Shown piece by piece: positions 39,929 to 50,512 of a stretch of DNA of 64,000 nucleotides. This DNA comes from Caulobacter sp. SL161 (GTDB lineage: Bacteria > Pseudomonadota > Alphaproteobacteria > Caulobacterales > Caulobacteraceae). A program made the translations under genes and the position numbers. A model generated the notes under the pieces. The model was not told the origin of the DNA. It saw only the letters and a program-made list of their open reading frames with translations, and made no database searches. Within the stretch, counting starts at the first letter, position 1. Each line of letters opens with the position of its first letter. The stretch is from the NCBI RefSeq assembly GCF_026672375.1, contig NZ_JAPPRA010000001.1, forward strand, positions 558,001-622,000. The letters are read 5' to 3'.

Positions 39929-40861
39929 TCAGGTGAGTTGGAAGACCCGCACGGGATTGAGCTTCCCAGCGCGCATCTCGCACAGGGCCACCAACCTGTC
40001 GCCGGACATGGCGGAAACGGTGCGATCGCCGGGCGGAAGCTCGGCTTTCAACGTTTCCACTTGACGCGGAAGCAGGACGATGGCGCGTCCCTGTGCAAGC
40101 CGGAAGGCGTCTTCGTCGGTCACGGCCAACGCCGGGATGTCGTCCAGCGCGGTCTCGACCGGAAGCAATGCCTCCGACAGCCGGGCCTCATAGCTCAAAT
40201 TCTCCAGAGTTTCCAGCGCTATCGCCGAGGCCTCGGAGAAGCCGCCCACCCGCGTACGGCGAAGATCGGCCACGTGACCGCAGGTTCCCAGCGCCTTGGC
40301 CAGGTCGCGGACCACGGCGCGGACATAGGTGCCCTTGCCGCATTCCATCGTGAGCGTCACGTGATCGGCGTCCGGCTGATCGATCACCTTGAGGTCGAAG
40401 ATGCTTACCTTGCGGGTCGGCAGTTCGAACTCGACGCCGTCGCGCGCCAGATCATAGGCCCGCTCGCCGTCGACCTTGATGGCCGAGAAGTTGGGCGGAA
40501 CCTGATCGACCTCGCCGATGAAGGCCGGCAAGGCCGCCTCAACCTGCTCCCGCGTCGGGCGCACGTCCGAGGTCGCGGTGGTCTCGCCTTCGCGGTCCAG
40601 CGTCGTTGTGTCGCGGCCCCAGGCGATGGTGAAGCGATAGGCCTTGTCGGCGTCCATCAGGAACGGAACAGTCTTGGTCGCTTCGCCCAGGGCGATCGGC
40701 AGGATGCCGGTGGCCAGCGGGTCCAGCGTGCCGGCGTGGCCGCCCTTCTGGGCGTTGAACGCGCGACGCACGCGGGAGACGGCCGTGGTCGAGGTCAGGT
40801 CGTAAGGCTTGTCCAGGCACAGCCAGCCCGAGACAGCGTCGCCCTTCTTGCGGCGGGCCAT
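39929..40861 (-). CDS. truB: tRNA pseudouridine-55 synthase TruB
   Basis: TruB makes pseudouridine 55 in the T loop of all tRNAs. The 310-residue product shows [20 protein letters not shown], the catalytic aspartate in [15 protein letters not shown], and [20 protein letters not shown]. The PUA-type C-terminal part follows. It is two bases from the rbfA stop, in the classical order rbfA-truB-rpsO-pnp. Confidence 0.96.
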
Positions 40862-40863
40862 GC

Positions 40864-41313
40864 TCAGGCCTCGTCTTCGTCGTCGACCACGTCGGACAGG
40901 CGGCGGGTGTCCTGCTGGACGCGCGGATCCAGGAACAGCTTGTCCATATAGGCGGCCGTGCCGAAGCTCTCGTCGTGGATGAACTTCAGGTCCGGCGTGA
41001 ACTTCATGTCGATGCTGCGGCCGAGGCGCCCGCGCAGGAACTTCGACACCCGGTTCAGGCCCTTGATGATGTCCGTCGTATCCTGGCCGGTCAGGCCCGC
41101 GCCTAGCGGTTCGACAAAGCAGATGGCGTGCTTCAGGTCCGGGCTCATCCGCACTTCGGAGACGGTGACCGAGATGTTGTGCAGCGCCTCGTCCTGCAGC
41201 TCCTCCTCGCGGAGGATCTCCACGAGGGCGTGACGGATCAGTTCGCCGGCGCGGAGCTGGCGTTGCGAGGGGCCGCTCAGGGCCCCCTTCTTGGGGTCAG
41301 ATTGGCGCTTCAT
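40864..41313 (-). CDS. rbfA: Ribosome-binding factor A
   Basis: RbfA helps the final maturation of 16S rRNA and cold adaptation. The product of 149 residues is a KH-like fold with [19 protein letters not shown] near the start, the [20 protein letters not shown] strands, and [21 protein letters not shown] near the end, all typical. The acidic tail DVVDDEDEA follows. Confidence 0.95.
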   Translation of the reverse strand: MKRQSDPKKGALSGPSQRQLRAGELIRHALVEILREEELQDEALHNISVTVSEVRMSPDLKHAICFVEPLGAGLTGQDTTDIIKGLNRVSKFLRGRLGRSIDMKFTPDLKFIHDESFGTAAYMDKLFLDPRVQQDTRRLSDVVDDEDEA

Positions 41314-41413
41314 GGCGCGGAGGTCCTTGCGGCCCGGCCGGCGGATCGAACGCCGGTGCGCGGGGAAAATCGGAAGGCGCGGTGTCTAGGCGCGTAACGC
41401 CCGAAAGTCCAGC

Positions 41414-42202
41414 CTAACCCCCCGTCCTCTCCTTGAAGAACGCGATCACCTTGTCCCGCGCCTTCATGCTGCCGCTCGTCGGGACCGAACGATGCAGGTG
41501 CAGGGTCAGCACAGAGTGGGGGGACATCGGCTGGCCCGGCGCGGCGTCTTCGTCGGCCAGCTCCACCACCTCGACCTTGTCGCCGAACTCGGCCTTCAGG
41601 CGGGCGATGCGGGCGTCGGGCACCAGCTTGTCAGAGGTGAAGCGCATGGCGATCAGTGACAGGTTCTCGTCCTGGAACCGCTTCTTGGCGCAGGTGATCT
41701 CCGACGCCGAACAGTCCAGGCCGCCCCTGTCTTTAAACGGCAGGGAGGGTTGCGACAGAACCGGCGCCACGACCGAGGGCTCGGTCATCATCGCGAGCGC
41801 AAAGCCGCCCGTGAAGCACATGCCGACCGCGCCGACACCCTTGCCGCCGCACGCGTCATGGGCCTTGCGGGCCAGGGCGCGCAGCCAGTCGACGATCGGG
41901 CTTGAGCGGCCGTCCTTCCAGACGCTGAATTCGCGGCGCACGCAGATGTTCTTGAGGATTTCGCCGATCGCATAGCCACGAGAGACCTTCTTGCCCGGCT
42001 TGCCGAACAGGCTCGGGCAATAGGCGGTCAGGCCCGCCTGCGCCAGGTCGCGGGCGAAGGCCAGGACACCGGGATGCAGGCCGGGAACTTCGTGGATGAC
42101 AATGACCGCAGGGCCTGAACCGATCTTGTAGACCTCGCGGGACCAGCGGCCGTCGTCGAAGTCGAAGCGCTCAAAGCCCGCCAGCAGCTTGTCGTCAGCC
42201 AT
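41414..42202 (-). CDS. Dienelactone hydrolase-family protein
   Basis: This product of about 262 residues from the ATG at 42202 (GGGGA upstream) is an alpha/beta hydrolase with PAVIVIHEVPGL at the oxyanion region, the nucleophile elbow GMCFTGGFALAM using cysteine rather than serine as in dienelactone hydrolase, and a late histidine and aspartate in the C-terminal part. The substrate is unknown since dienelactone hydrolase-like genes are diverse and no chlorocatechol genes are nearby. Confidence 0.88.
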   Translation of the reverse strand: MADDKLLAGFERFDFDDGRWSREVYKIGSGPAVIVIHEVPGLHPGVLAFARDLAQAGLTAYCPSLFGKPGKKVSRGYAIGEILKNICVRREFSVWKDGRSSPIVDWLRALARKAHDACGGKGVGAVGMCFTGGFALAMMTEPSVVAPVLSQPSLPFKDRGGLDCSASEITCAKKRFQDENLSLIAMRFTSDKLVPDARIARLKAEFGDKVEVVELADEDAAPGQPMSPHSVLTLHLHRSVPTSGSMKARDKVIAFFKERTGG

Positions 42203-42261
42203 CTCGTCCCCCTCTGCTTTTCCGACGAGGCTAGACCCTGCCCGCGTGGCTGGCGAGAGAT

Positions 42262-42837
42262 CTAGTTGGAGACATCCGGCCGCTGAGGGTTGTCGGTCCA
42301 GTCCGACATCGGATCGGGGGTGCGGTTGTCCGGCAACCGCCACTCGCCGCGATAGGAGAAGTCGAGCGTTCCGCACAGGCGCGCCTGACCCGACGCCTTG
42401 GGATCATCCCCGAAGGCCTGGATCCGCATGTCGCGACGCACGGCGATGGGGCTGAAGGACAGCCAAAGCCGCGTGGAGCCCGGGCAGAAGGCGCGCAGAT
42501 AGATCTTGCCCTGCGCCGCCGAGGTGTCGACCGCGTAGAGGGCGGCGTTGGCGTCGACGCCGCTCATCGCCGACAGGCCGCCGGGGCCAATGTCCTTTGA
42601 TCGCGCGGGTTTCAGCATCGCCTGGGCGGGCACGCCGGTGGCCAGCACCTTGAGCGGCCGACTGGCGCCCAGCAGGCCATCCTTGAACAGGATGGTGACG
42701 CCCGCACCGGTCAGCCGCTTGGCGTCGGTCGAGATCGGGTCGTACGAGAACATCCTCGTCTCGGCGTGGGCGGTGGAGGCCATGGCGCCGATCATCGCCA
42801 CCGCGATGACCGCGCTCCGGACGATCGATCGACGCAT
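42262..42837 (-). CDS. Secreted hypothetical protein
   Basis: The product of about 191 residues begins with a signal peptide (AVIAVAMIGAMASTAHA), then an unrecognised domain with two cysteines (RAFCPGSTRLWLSFS and ARLCGTLDFSYRGEW), perhaps a disulfide. The ATG at 42837 overlaps the upstream lipoprotein stop by one base; a GTG at 42840 would give a four-base overlap. It probably works with that lipoprotein in the cell envelope, but no function can be assigned. Confidence 0.7.
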   Translation of the reverse strand: MRRSIVRSAVIAVAMIGAMASTAHAETRMFSYDPISTDAKRLTGAGVTILFKDGLLGASRPLKVLATGVPAQAMLKPARSKDIGPGGLSAMSGVDANAALYAVDTSAAQGKIYLRAFCPGSTRLWLSFSPIAVRRDMRIQAFGDDPKASGQARLCGTLDFSYRGEWRLPDNRTPDPMSDWTDNPQRPDVSN

Positions 42838-43358
42838 CACTTGCCGCGCAGATTGGCCGCCGAGGCGTCAAAGCCCGACAGCCGCCAGCGATCGCCCTCG
42901 CGGGTGAAGGTCAGGAGGCAGGGGCCGTCCTTGCGGGCGGCGCAGACGCGGCCATCGCCGGTGGGGCGCAAGGCGGCGGCGATCGCCACGCGACCCGGGA
43001 TCGGGCGGTCGGGCGTGTAGCCGTAATAGTTGGCGGCTGCGCGGAACGTCTCGGGGCGGATCAGGGCTTCGCCGGCCGCGTGGGCCAGCGGGCCGGCGGC
43101 GATGGCGGCGATGGCGGCCAGGGCGATGACGCCATCGTTCTGACCGGCGCGCTGGCGGGCCTCCGCCATCAGCCGCGCCTCGATCTGGCCCTTGAGGGCG
43201 CGGCGGTCGACATGGGCGTCGAACGTGGCGCGGTCATTGTCGCGGATGGCGACCAGCAGGTCGTGGACATCGCCGCCGGCGTCGAGGCGGTCGACGGTCG
43301 CGCAGGCGCTCAGAGAGGCGGCGACAGCGGTCAGGACGAGGATGGCTTTCAGGCGCAT
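42837..43358 (-). CDS. Lipoprotein with DUF2939-like domain
   Basis: The product is about 173 residues from ATG 43358. The lipobox ASLSACATV is near residue 19. The mature domain (VHDLLVAIRDNDRATFDAHV, DRRALKGQIEARLMAEARQR) has the pattern of DUF2939, a domain of unknown function, and ends in two cysteines (VCAARKDGPCLLTF). It is coupled with the secreted gene downstream and lies between infB and rbfA. Confidence 0.75.
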   Translation of the reverse strand: MRLKAILVLTAVAASLSACATVDRLDAGGDVHDLLVAIRDNDRATFDAHVDRRALKGQIEARLMAEARQRAGQNDGVIALAAIAAIAAGPLAHAAGEALIRPETFRAAANYYGYTPDRPIPGRVAIAAALRPTGDGRVCAARKDGPCLLTFTREGDRWRLSGFDASAANLRGK

Positions 43359-43412
43359 CCGCAAGGCGTAGCCACAGATTAGGGCGATTTCCAGTCTCGC
43401 TTTTCAGCAACG

Positions 43413-43444
43413 AAAAAGGGCGCAGGCCTTTCGACCCGCGCCCT
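43413..43444 (-). terminator. infB terminator
   Basis: On the minus strand AGGGCGC pairs with GCGCCCT (plus arms 43438-43444 and 43417-43423), with the stem top extended, followed by TTTTT. It ends the nusA-infB transcript before the DUF2939 gene. Confidence 0.8.
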
Positions 43445-43467
43445 GATCTTCCGATCTCGCGAAGCTC

Positions 43468-46400
43468 CTAGTCGAGCTGGCGCTTGATCTCTTCGACGGT
43501 GAAGCACTCGATCGTGTCGCCGACCTTGATGTCCTGGAAGCCCGCGAACATCATGCCGCACTCCTGACCGACGGGGACTTCGTTGACCTCGTCCTTGAAG
43601 CGCTTGAGCGTCTGCAGGGTGCCCAGTTCCAGAACGACGATGTCCTGACGGATAATCCGGACCTTGGCGCCCTTGCGGACCACGCCTTCGGTGACCTTAC
43701 AGCCGGCGACCTTGCCGATCTTCGAGATATCGAAGGCCTGCAGGACCTCGGCGTTGCCGAGGAAGGTTTCGCGCTGGATCGGGGCCAGCATGCCCGAGAG
43801 CACGCCTTTGATGTCGTCCAGCAGGTCGTAGATGATCGCGTAGTAGCGGATCTCGACCCCTTCGCGTTCAGCCAGGGCCCGCGCCTGCGCCGAGGCGCGG
43901 ACGTTGAAGCCGATGACCGGCGCGCCGGCGCCCTTGGCCAGCATGACGTCGCTTTCGCTGATCGCGCCGGCGCCCGACAGGATGATCCGCGCGCGAACCT
44001 CGTCGGTGGCCATCTTGTCCAGCGAACCGATGATCGCTTCGGCCGAACCCTGCACGTCGGCCTTGATGACCAGCGGCAGCTCTTTCAGCTTCTTGTCCTG
44101 CAGCTTGGCCATCATGTCGGCCATCGAAGCGCCGGCGCCCACCGGGGCCATCGACTTCTCACGCTTCAGGCGGATGCGGTACTCGGTCAGCTCGCGGGCG
44201 CGGGCTTCGTTCTCGACCACGGCGAACGCGTCGCCCGGCGAGGGCACGCCGTCCAGGCCGAGGATCTCGACCGGGGTGGCCGGGCCCGCTTCCTGCAGTT
44301 GCTCGTTGCGCTCGTTCAGGAGCGCGCGGACCTTGCCCCACTGGCTGCCGGCCACGACGATGTCGCCGCGCTTCAGCGTGCCGCGGTTGACCAGCACCGT
44401 CGAGACGGCGCCGCGACCCTTGTCGAGCTTGGCCTCGATCACCACGCCGTCGGCGCTGCGGTCGGGGTTGGCCTTCAGGTCCAGCACTTCTGCCTGCAGC
44501 AGGATGGCTTCCAGCAGGTTGTCCAGGCCCGTGCGGGCCTTGGCCGAAACCTCGATCAGCTGGGTGTCGCCACCCAGGCTTTCGACGACGATCTCGTGCT
44601 GCAGCAGCTCGTTGACCACGCGGGTCGGATCCGAGCCGGGCTTATCCATCTTGTTGACGGCGACGATGATCGGCACCTCGGCGGCCTTGGCGTGTTTGAT
44701 CGCCTCGATCGTCTGGGGCATCACGCCGTCGTCGCCGGCCACGACCAGCACCACGATATCGGTGATGTTGGCGCCGCGGGCGCGCATCGACGAGAACGCG
44801 GCGTGGCCGGGCGTGTCGAGGAACGTCACGCGCTGGCCGTCCTTCAGGCGAACCTGATAGGCGCCGATGTGCTGGGTGATGCCGCCGGCTTCGCCCGCCG
44901 CCACGTCGGTGGAGCGCAGGGCGTCGAGCAGGCTGGTCTTGCCGTGGTCAACGTGACCCATGATCGTGACGACCGGGGGCCGCAGCTCCATGTGATCGTC
45001 GTGATCGTCCGCGCCGATGAAGCCTTCTTCAACGTCGGCTTCCGACACGCGCTTGACGGTGTGACCAAACTCGGTGGCCACCAGTTCGGCGGTGTCATTG
45101 TCGATGACGTCGTTGATCTTCAGCATCACGCCCTGACGCATCAGGAACTTGATGATGTCGACGCCGCGCACGGCCATCCGGTTGGACAGCTCCTGCACGG
45201 TGATGACGTCGGGGATGACGACTTCACGGGCCACGCGGGCCTGTTCGACCGCGCCACCGCGACGCTTTTCCTTTTCGCGTTCACGGGCCCGGCGAACCGA
45301 GGCGAGCGAGCGCATCCGGTCGGCGGAATCCCCGTCACCGGCCACGGCCTGGATGGTCAGACGGCCTTCGCGGCGCTGCGGCGCGCCCTTGACGCGGGAG
45401 ACGGCCTTGTTCGGCGCGGCGTTCTTGCGACGATCATCATCCTCGTCCGGACGGCGATCCATGGCGCCGCCGCCGGGGCGGGGCGCCGAACGGGTGGCGC
45501 GCTGGATTTCCGGGGTGGCCGGAGCCGCGGCGGGAACGCCGGGACGCGGACCGCGCGGCGGGCCGCCAGGACCACGGGCGCCGGGCGCCGGGCGCGGAGC
45601 CAGGGCCGAGTAACGCACGGTCTGTTGCGGGCGGTCGCCTTGCGGACGGTCACCCTGCGGGCGGTCTCCACGATAGCCGCCGCGATCGCCTTGCGGACGG
45701 TCGCCGTCGGGACGCGGACCGCGCGGACGATCGCCTTCCGGACGGGGAGCCCGTTGACCGAAGTTGGCGTTGGCGTCGGGACGCGGGGCGCGTTGATTGA
45801 ACGGACGATCGCCCTGCGGGGCCGGGCGATAGGTCGTCGTGCTCGGACGATCGTCGCGACGGTCGCGGCTCGGCTCGTAGGTGCGAGTCTGGCCGGGGGC
45901 CGCGGCGCGCGTGTCCTGACGGGGGGCGTCCTGGCGCGGCGCAGAGGGCGCGACCGGGGCCTGAGCGACGGGACGCGGGGCCTGCGGAGCGGCCGGCGGC
46001 GGCGTCACGGGCGCTGCCGGCGCTTGCGCGACGGGCGGCGGCGCGGCGGCGGCGCGTTCGGCTGCGGCCTTGGCGGCGGCTTCACGCTGAGCCGCTTCCT
46101 GAGCGGCGCGAGCACGGGCCTCGGCGGCGGCCTGTTCGGCCGCCTGGCGGGCTTGAGCTTCACGCGCGGCGTCGACGACGCGCTGACGGGCGCGCAGTTC
46201 TTCCTGCGACAGACCGCCGGCCGAACCGCCACCGCCGCCTTGCGGCGGCGCCGGACGCGGCGCGGGGGCTTCGCCATGGCGACGCTCGGCCGAGGACGGC
46301 GCGGCAAGATTGCCGGATGCGGGCGCGTGGGTCCGCGTCCGCTTGGTTTCCACCACCACCGTCTTGGTCCGGCCGTGGCTGAAGCTCTGCTTCACGACCC

Positions 46401-46482
46401 CAGCGCTCACTGAGCCCTGACGGGGCTTCAGGGTCATCGGGGTGCGTCCGCCGGGTCGGCCGTTTTCGTTCTCGTCGCTCAT
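43468..46482 (-). CDS. infB: Translation initiation factor IF-2
   Basis: IF-2 is the GTPase that places initiator tRNA on the ribosome. From ATG 46482 it has about 1004 residues. The first half is low-complexity, rich in Ala, Arg, Pro, Gly, with GDRPQ repeats at about 45,620-45,760. The G domain shows [16 protein letters not shown] (G1), [15 protein letters not shown] (G3) and NKMDKPG (G4), followed by the beta-barrel and initiator-tRNA-binding domains ([19 protein letters not shown]). It starts 278 bases downstream of ylxR, a gap that contains a palindromic repeat. Confidence 0.97.
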   Translation of the reverse strand: MSDENENGRPGGRTPMTLKPRQGSVSAGVVKQSFSHGRTKTVVVETKRTRTHAPASGNLAAPSSAERRHGEAPAPRPAPPQGGGGGSAGGLSQEELRARQRVVDAAREAQARQAAEQAAAEARARAAQEAAQREAAAKAAAERAAAAPPPVAQAPAAPVTPPPAAPQAPRPVAQAPVAPSAPRQDAPRQDTRAAAPGQTRTYEPSRDRRDDRPSTTTYRPAPQGDRPFNQRAPRPDANANFGQRAPRPEGDRPRGPRPDGDRPQGDRGGYRGDRPQGDRPQGDRPQQTVRYSALAPRPAPGARGPGGPPRGPRPGVPAAAPATPEIQRATRSAPRPGGGAMDRRPDEDDDRRKNAAPNKAVSRVKGAPQRREGRLTIQAVAGDGDSADRMRSLASVRRAREREKEKRRGGAVEQARVAREVVIPDVITVQELSNRMAVRGVDIIKFLMRQGVMLKINDVIDNDTAELVATEFGHTVKRVSEADVEEGFIGADDHDDHMELRPPVVTIMGHVDHGKTSLLDALRSTDVAAGEAGGITQHIGAYQVRLKDGQRVTFLDTPGHAAFSSMRARGANITDIVVLVVAGDDGVMPQTIEAIKHAKAAEVPIIVAVNKMDKPGSDPTRVVNELLQHEIVVESLGGDTQLIEVSAKARTGLDNLLEAILLQAEVLDLKANPDRSADGVVIEAKLDKGRGAVSTVLVNRGTLKRGDIVVAGSQWGKVRALLNERNEQLQEAGPATPVEILGLDGVPSPGDAFAVVENEARARELTEYRIRLKREKSMAPVGAGASMADMMAKLQDKKLKELPLVIKADVQGSAEAIIGSLDKMATDEVRARIILSGAGAISESDVMLAKGAGAPVIGFNVRASAQARALAEREGVEIRYYAIIYDLLDDIKGVLSGMLAPIQRETFLGNAEVLQAFDISKIGKVAGCKVTEGVVRKGAKVRIIRQDIVVLELGTLQTLKRFKDEVNEVPVGQECGMMFAGFQDIKVGDTIECFTVEEIKRQLD

Positions 46483-46632
46483 GCGCTCGCTTGTACTTCC
46501 GCCGGGCGGTACCCGGCTAAAAAACCGTTCGTTCCATGTGAGAAAGGGGCCCGGACGTACCTCCATAAGGAAGCCGTTTCCCCGACCCTTCGCTCACGAG
46601 CCCGGCCGAACACCTGGGCTCACTCAAAGATT

Positions 46633-46683
46633 CTAGAGCTTTCCCATCCCACCGGACGGTCCGGTGAGAGGGAAAAGCTCTAG
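46633..46683. repeat. Palindromic intergenic repeat (AGAGCTTTTCCC type)
   Basis: The element begins CTAGAGCTTTCCC and ends GGGAAAAGCTCTAG, with an inner CACCGGAC and GTCCGGTG. One unpaired base lies in the outer arms. It sits in the 278-base ylxR-infB gap, inside the operon. The rest of the gap shows nothing clear. Confidence 0.75.
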
Positions 46684-46760
46684 CGCCTGCCAAGGCCGGC
46701 GAACCGACCAGGCGGACAGGCCCGCCGTCTGTGCCCAGGAACCGCCAAAGGCGAATATCC

Positions 46761-47411
46761 CTAGTCGTCCTCGCGTCCGTTCGCCGACCATTCGGGAGGC
46801 AGAAGCGGGCGGAAACCGGACAGACGCTCGACATCCAGTGCCCAGCGATCGATCCCGCGCCCGGCGAGAAGCGCTGTGTGTATCACATTCTCCCCGCCCA
46901 AGGCCAAACCCAATTCGTTCGAATTGAAGGCGCCCAGCAGGCGGGGCGTGTTGGCGGCCCTGCGCGCGGCTGAAAGAACCTTTCGGCGACCGTCTTCGGC
47001 GCCGTCAGAGGCCTCGATCAGCCAGGCCACCTTGCCGGTTCCCAGGGCGGCGACCACCTTCTCGAAGCCCGAAATAATGCTCCCGGCCTTGCGCGCAAGA
47101 CCCAGGCCCTCAAGGACCCGGCGGGCCAAGAGCGCCTCGACCTGGTCGGCGAGGTCCGCCGGCGCGGTCAGCTTGGTCTTGGCGGCCCGCGAGAAGAGGC
47201 CCTTCTTGGCGGCGGTCGTGATCGAGTCCCGATCCGCTCCGACCCAGATCCCGCGTCCCGGTAGCTTTCGCGCCAGATCCGGAACCACCGTCCCGTCCGG
47301 ACCCGCCACGAAGCGGATCAGGCGCGCTTCGTCCGTCGCTTCGCCCAGGACGATGTCCTTGCGCAGGCGATTGGCTTCGGCGTGGGTCTTGGGCGCAGCG
47401 GCTTCGGTCAT
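46761..47411 (-). CDS. ylxR: YlxR-type RNA-binding protein fused to L7Ae-like domain
   Basis: This 216-residue product joins a YlxR/DUF448 domain (residues 15-85: DEARLIRFVAGPDGTVVPDL, KLPGRGIWVGADR) with an L7Ae-like ribosomal-protein fold (from about 105: GLARKAGSIISGFEKVVAAL, NVIHTALLAGRGIDRW), the standard alphaproteobacterial architecture. It is located between nusA and infB as usual and presumably binds RNA; its role is not settled. Confidence 0.92.
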   Translation of the reverse strand: MTEAAAPKTHAEANRLRKDIVLGEATDEARLIRFVAGPDGTVVPDLARKLPGRGIWVGADRDSITTAAKKGLFSRAAKTKLTAPADLADQVEALLARRVLEGLGLARKAGSIISGFEKVVAALGTGKVAWLIEASDGAEDGRRKVLSAARRAANTPRLLGAFNSNELGLALGGENVIHTALLAGRGIDRWALDVERLSGFRPLLPPEWSANGREDD

Positions 47412-47489
47412 GATCCTGTGGGACCTTCTGGGAGCGCGAACGGCCCCGCGGAGGTTTCCGCGAGGCCGTCAAACACCGCTCCGAAGGGC

Positions 47490-49136
47490 TTAGGCCTCTT
47501 CTTCAGCTTCAGCGGCGACGTCGCCTTCGGCCGAGGACTCTTCCTCGAACTCCGGTTCCGGCTCGGGCTCCGGCGGCGCTTCGACCCAGCCCATGGCGAT
47601 ACGGGCGCGCATGATCAGCGCCTCGGCGTCCTCGGGCGACAGGTTGAAGCTTTCCAGGATGCCCGGCTCGCGCACGCGCTCGCCGCCCTTGTTCTCGAAC
47701 CAGCCGCGCATGTCGTCAGGCACCAGACCAGCGAGGTCTTCGATCGACTTCACGTCGCCTTCGCCCAGGGCCACGGCCATGGCCAGGGTCACGCCCTCGA
47801 TGGTCAGCAGTTCGTCTTCGACGCCCAGGGCTTTGCGCTTGGCGTCCAGCTCGGCGGCTTCCTTTTCGAGGAACTCGCGAGCGCGGGTTTGCAGCTCCTC
47901 GGCGGTTTCTTCGTCGAAGCCCTCGATCGTGGCGATTTCATGCGGCTCGACATAGGCGACGTCTTCCACCGCGGCGAAGCCTTCGGTGACCAGCAGCTGG
48001 GCGATGACCTCGTCGACGTCCAGGGCTTCCTGGAACAGGGCCGTGCGCTCGGCGAACTCGCGCTGACGACGCTCGCTCTCCTGGCTTTCGGTCATGATGT
48101 CGATCTGCCAGCCGGTCAGCTGCGAGGCCAGACGGACGTTCTGGCCGCGGCGGCCGATGGCCAGCGACAGTTGTTCGTCCGGCACCACCACTTCGACGCG
48201 CTCGTCTTCCTCGTCCATGACGACCTTGGAGACTTCGGCCGGGGCCAGGGCGTTGACGATGAAGGTGGCTTCGTCTTCCGACCACTGGATGATGTCGATC
48301 TTCTCGCCTTGCAGCTCGGCGACGACCGCCTGCACGCGCGAACCACGCATACCGACGCACGCGCCGACCGGGTCGATCGAGCCGTCGTTCGAGATGACGG
48401 CCATCTTGGCGCGCGAACCGGGGTCCCGCGCGACAGCGCGGATCTCGATGACGCCGTCATAGACTTCCGGCACTTCCTGGGCGAACAGCTTGGCCATGAA
48501 GCCGCCGTGCGCGCGGCTCAGCATGATCTGCGGGCCCTTGGTCTCGCGACGGACGTCGTAGATGTAGGCGCGGATGCGGTCGCCGACATTGAAGTTCTCG
48601 CGCGGGATCGACTGGTCGCGGCGCATGATGCCTTCGCCACGGCCCAGATCCACGATCACGTTGCCGTACTCGACGCGCTTGACGCTGCCGTTGACGATCT
48701 CGCCGACGCGATCCTTGTACTCGTCGTACTGACGCTCGCGCTCGGCCTCGCGGACCTTATGCATGACGACCTGGCGGGCCATCTGGGTCTGGACGCGACC
48801 GATCTCGAACGGCGGCAGGACTTCTTCGTAGACCTTGCCGATCTCGGCGTCGCGCCAGGTGCGCTTGGCGATCGAGAACGGCATCTTGCCGATCTCGCCT
48901 TCCAGCTCCGCGTCGTCGGACACGACCTCGATCACGCGCTTCTGGGTCGTCTCGCCCGTCTTGGGGTCGATCTTGACGCGGATGTCGTGCTCGGCGCCGT
49001 AGCGGGCGCGGGCGGCTTTCTGCAGCGCGTCCTCGATGGCCTCGATGACGACTTCCTTCTCGATGCCCTTTTCGCGGGCGACCGCGTCGGCGATCTGCAG
49101 GAGTTCAAGCCGGTTGGCGGCGATGCCGATGGCCAT
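47490..49136 (-). CDS. nusA: Transcription factor NusA
   Basis: NusA rides with RNA polymerase and controls pausing, termination and antitermination. The product is 548 residues: an N-terminal polymerase-binding domain, an S1 domain ([20 protein letters not shown] near 135), two KH domains ([20 protein letters not shown] and [20 protein letters not shown]), then helical repeats and an acidic C-terminal end. It follows rimP by two bases. Confidence 0.97.
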   Translation of the reverse strand: MAIGIAANRLELLQIADAVAREKGIEKEVVIEAIEDALQKAARARYGAEHDIRVKIDPKTGETTQKRVIEVVSDDAELEGEIGKMPFSIAKRTWRDAEIGKVYEEVLPPFEIGRVQTQMARQVVMHKVREAERERQYDEYKDRVGEIVNGSVKRVEYGNVIVDLGRGEGIMRRDQSIPRENFNVGDRIRAYIYDVRRETKGPQIMLSRAHGGFMAKLFAQEVPEVYDGVIEIRAVARDPGSRAKMAVISNDGSIDPVGACVGMRGSRVQAVVAELQGEKIDIIQWSEDEATFIVNALAPAEVSKVVMDEEDERVEVVVPDEQLSLAIGRRGQNVRLASQLTGWQIDIMTESQESERRQREFAERTALFQEALDVDEVIAQLLVTEGFAAVEDVAYVEPHEIATIEGFDEETAEELQTRAREFLEKEAAELDAKRKALGVEDELLTIEGVTLAMAVALGEGDVKSIEDLAGLVPDDMRGWFENKGGERVREPGILESFNLSPEDAEALIMRARIAMGWVEAPPEPEPEPEFEEESSAEGDVAAEAEEEA

Positions 49137-49138
49137 GG

Positions 49139-49714
49139 TCAGTCCTCTTCACTTTCGGACAGGTCTTCGTTTTCGGATTCGAGGCGGGCGGCCCGTTGCT
49201 TGGCCCCCCGCTCCATCAGGGCGTCGGTCATGACGAGCTTGGCGTCGATGACCCACGCGAAAGGGAAGTAGACGGTGACGTCGTCCTCGCCCTCGATGTT
49301 CAGGCCCACCTGGTCGTCCTCAACCCCGGCGAGCTCACCCTTGAAGCGCTTGCGGCCCTCGGCCACGCGATCAAGCTCGATGCGGGCCTCCAGGCCGGCA
49401 TAGTCGTCAAAATCCTTCAGGCGGGTCAGCGGCCGGTCGATGCCGGGGCTGGAGACCTCCAGGGTATATTCGCCGGCGATCGGATCGGCCGCGTCGAGCA
49501 CTTCGGAGACGGCGCGCGACAACTTGGCGCAATCCTCGACGTTCATGTCGCCGCCCGAGCCATCTTCCAGCAGCGGGTGCTCGGCCATGATCTGCAGGCG
49601 GCGTTGCTCGGTCCCGCCCATCAGGCGCAGGCGAACAATCTCGTAGCCGAGGCTCTCGGCCACGGGATCGAGCATCTCGATCAGGTCACGGTCTTCCTGC
49701 GTCTTCCCGCGCAC
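49139..49714 (-). CDS. rimP: Ribosome maturation factor RimP
   Basis: RimP aids 30S maturation. The 191-residue product begins at a GTG and contains [38 protein letters not shown] and [20 protein letters not shown], the RimP signatures. The C-terminal acidic stretch [12 protein letters not shown] is longer than usual. It is the first gene of rimP-nusA-ylxR-infB. Confidence 0.95.
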   Translation of the reverse strand: MRGKTQEDRDLIEMLDPVAESLGYEIVRLRLMGGTEQRRLQIMAEHPLLEDGSGGDMNVEDCAKLSRAVSEVLDAADPIAGEYTLEVSSPGIDRPLTRLKDFDDYAGLEARIELDRVAEGRKRFKGELAGVEDDQVGLNIEGEDDVTVYFPFAWVIDAKLVMTDALMERGAKQRAARLESENEDLSESEED

Positions 49715-49766
49715 GGTCTCTCAACTCAAGTTCTGGGCCGGCGGCGCTGAGACCGTTCGGCCAAAC

Positions 49767-49795
49767 AAAAAGCGGCAGCCTTTCGGGCCGCCGCT
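49767..49795 (-). terminator. Terminator-like hairpin in the rimP leader
   Basis: Plus-strand arms AGCGGCAGCC (49771-49780) and GGCCGCCGCT (49786-49795) differ by one A-C position, which becomes a G-U pair on the minus strand. With the A-run at 49767-49770 this fits a minus-strand terminator, ending about 52 bases upstream of the rimP start. The 258-base gap to ppa has no convincing minus-strand gene, so it might be an attenuator. Confidence 0.6.
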
Positions 49796-49972
49796 CGAAA
49801 GCGCCATCTAGCGCTAACGGACGATGTAGGACGCTTTGTAGGCGAATTGCCGGCCGTTGTCGACTCATGGCGGGGAAATCTCCGGAGTCGTCTTCCGCGC
49901 CGCAGCATTTTGGGCCTATAAGCCCAGCCGCGCAGGCCGCTCCCCAAGGGCCGCATCTGATAAAGAGTCAAA

Positions 49973-50506
49973 ATGGACCTGTCCAAGATCGCCGTCGGCG
50001 TGAACCCGCCGTACGACCTGAACGCCATCATCGAGATCCCGCAGGGCGGCGAGCCGGTGAAGTACGAGATCGACAAGGAAAGCGGCGCCCTGATGGTCGA
50101 CCGTTTCCTGCACACGGCGATGTTCTATCCGGCCAACTACGGTTTCATCCCGCACACCCTGGCCGACGACGGCGACCCCGCCGACATCATGGTGGTGGGT
50201 CCGACCCCGGTGGTGCCGGGCGCGATCATCCGCTGCCGCCCGATCGGCACCCTGATGATGGTCGACGAAGCCGGCTCGGATGAGAAGATCCTGGCCGTGC
50301 CGGTCGACAAGCTGCACCCGTTCTACACGGGCGTGACCAGCTGGCGCGACCTGCCCACCATCCTGACCGAGCAGATCGCCCACTTCTTCCAGCACTACAA
50401 GGACCTGGAAAAGGGCAAGTCGACGAAGATCAGCGGCTGGGCCGATCCGGATGAAACCGCCGAGATCATCCGCACGGCGATCAAGCGTTACAACGAGAGC
50501 TACTGA
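49973..50506 (+). CDS. ppa: Inorganic pyrophosphatase (family I)
   Basis: This enzyme hydrolyses pyrophosphate in the cytoplasm to pull biosynthesis forward. Of its 177 residues, IIEIPQGGEPVKYEIDKESG is at the start, FYPANYGFIPHTLADDGDPADIM carries the metal-binding aspartates, and DEAGSDEKILAVPVDKLHPF further catalytic residues. It is divergent from rimP. Confidence 0.96.
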   Translation: MDLSKIAVGVNPPYDLNAIIEIPQGGEPVKYEIDKESGALMVDRFLHTAMFYPANYGFIPHTLADDGDPADIMVVGPTPVVPGAIIRCRPIGTLMMVDEAGSDEKILAVPVDKLHPFYTGVTSWRDLPTILTEQIAHFFQHYKDLEKGKSTKISGWADPDETAEIIRTAIKRYNESY

Positions 50507-50512
50507 GTTCGA

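Noticed and set aside
49686..50115. Short minus-strand frames in the rimP-ppa gap as a small gene before the hairpin
   Set aside because: They run into ppa or past the hairpin and show no protein-like pattern or good ribosome-binding site.
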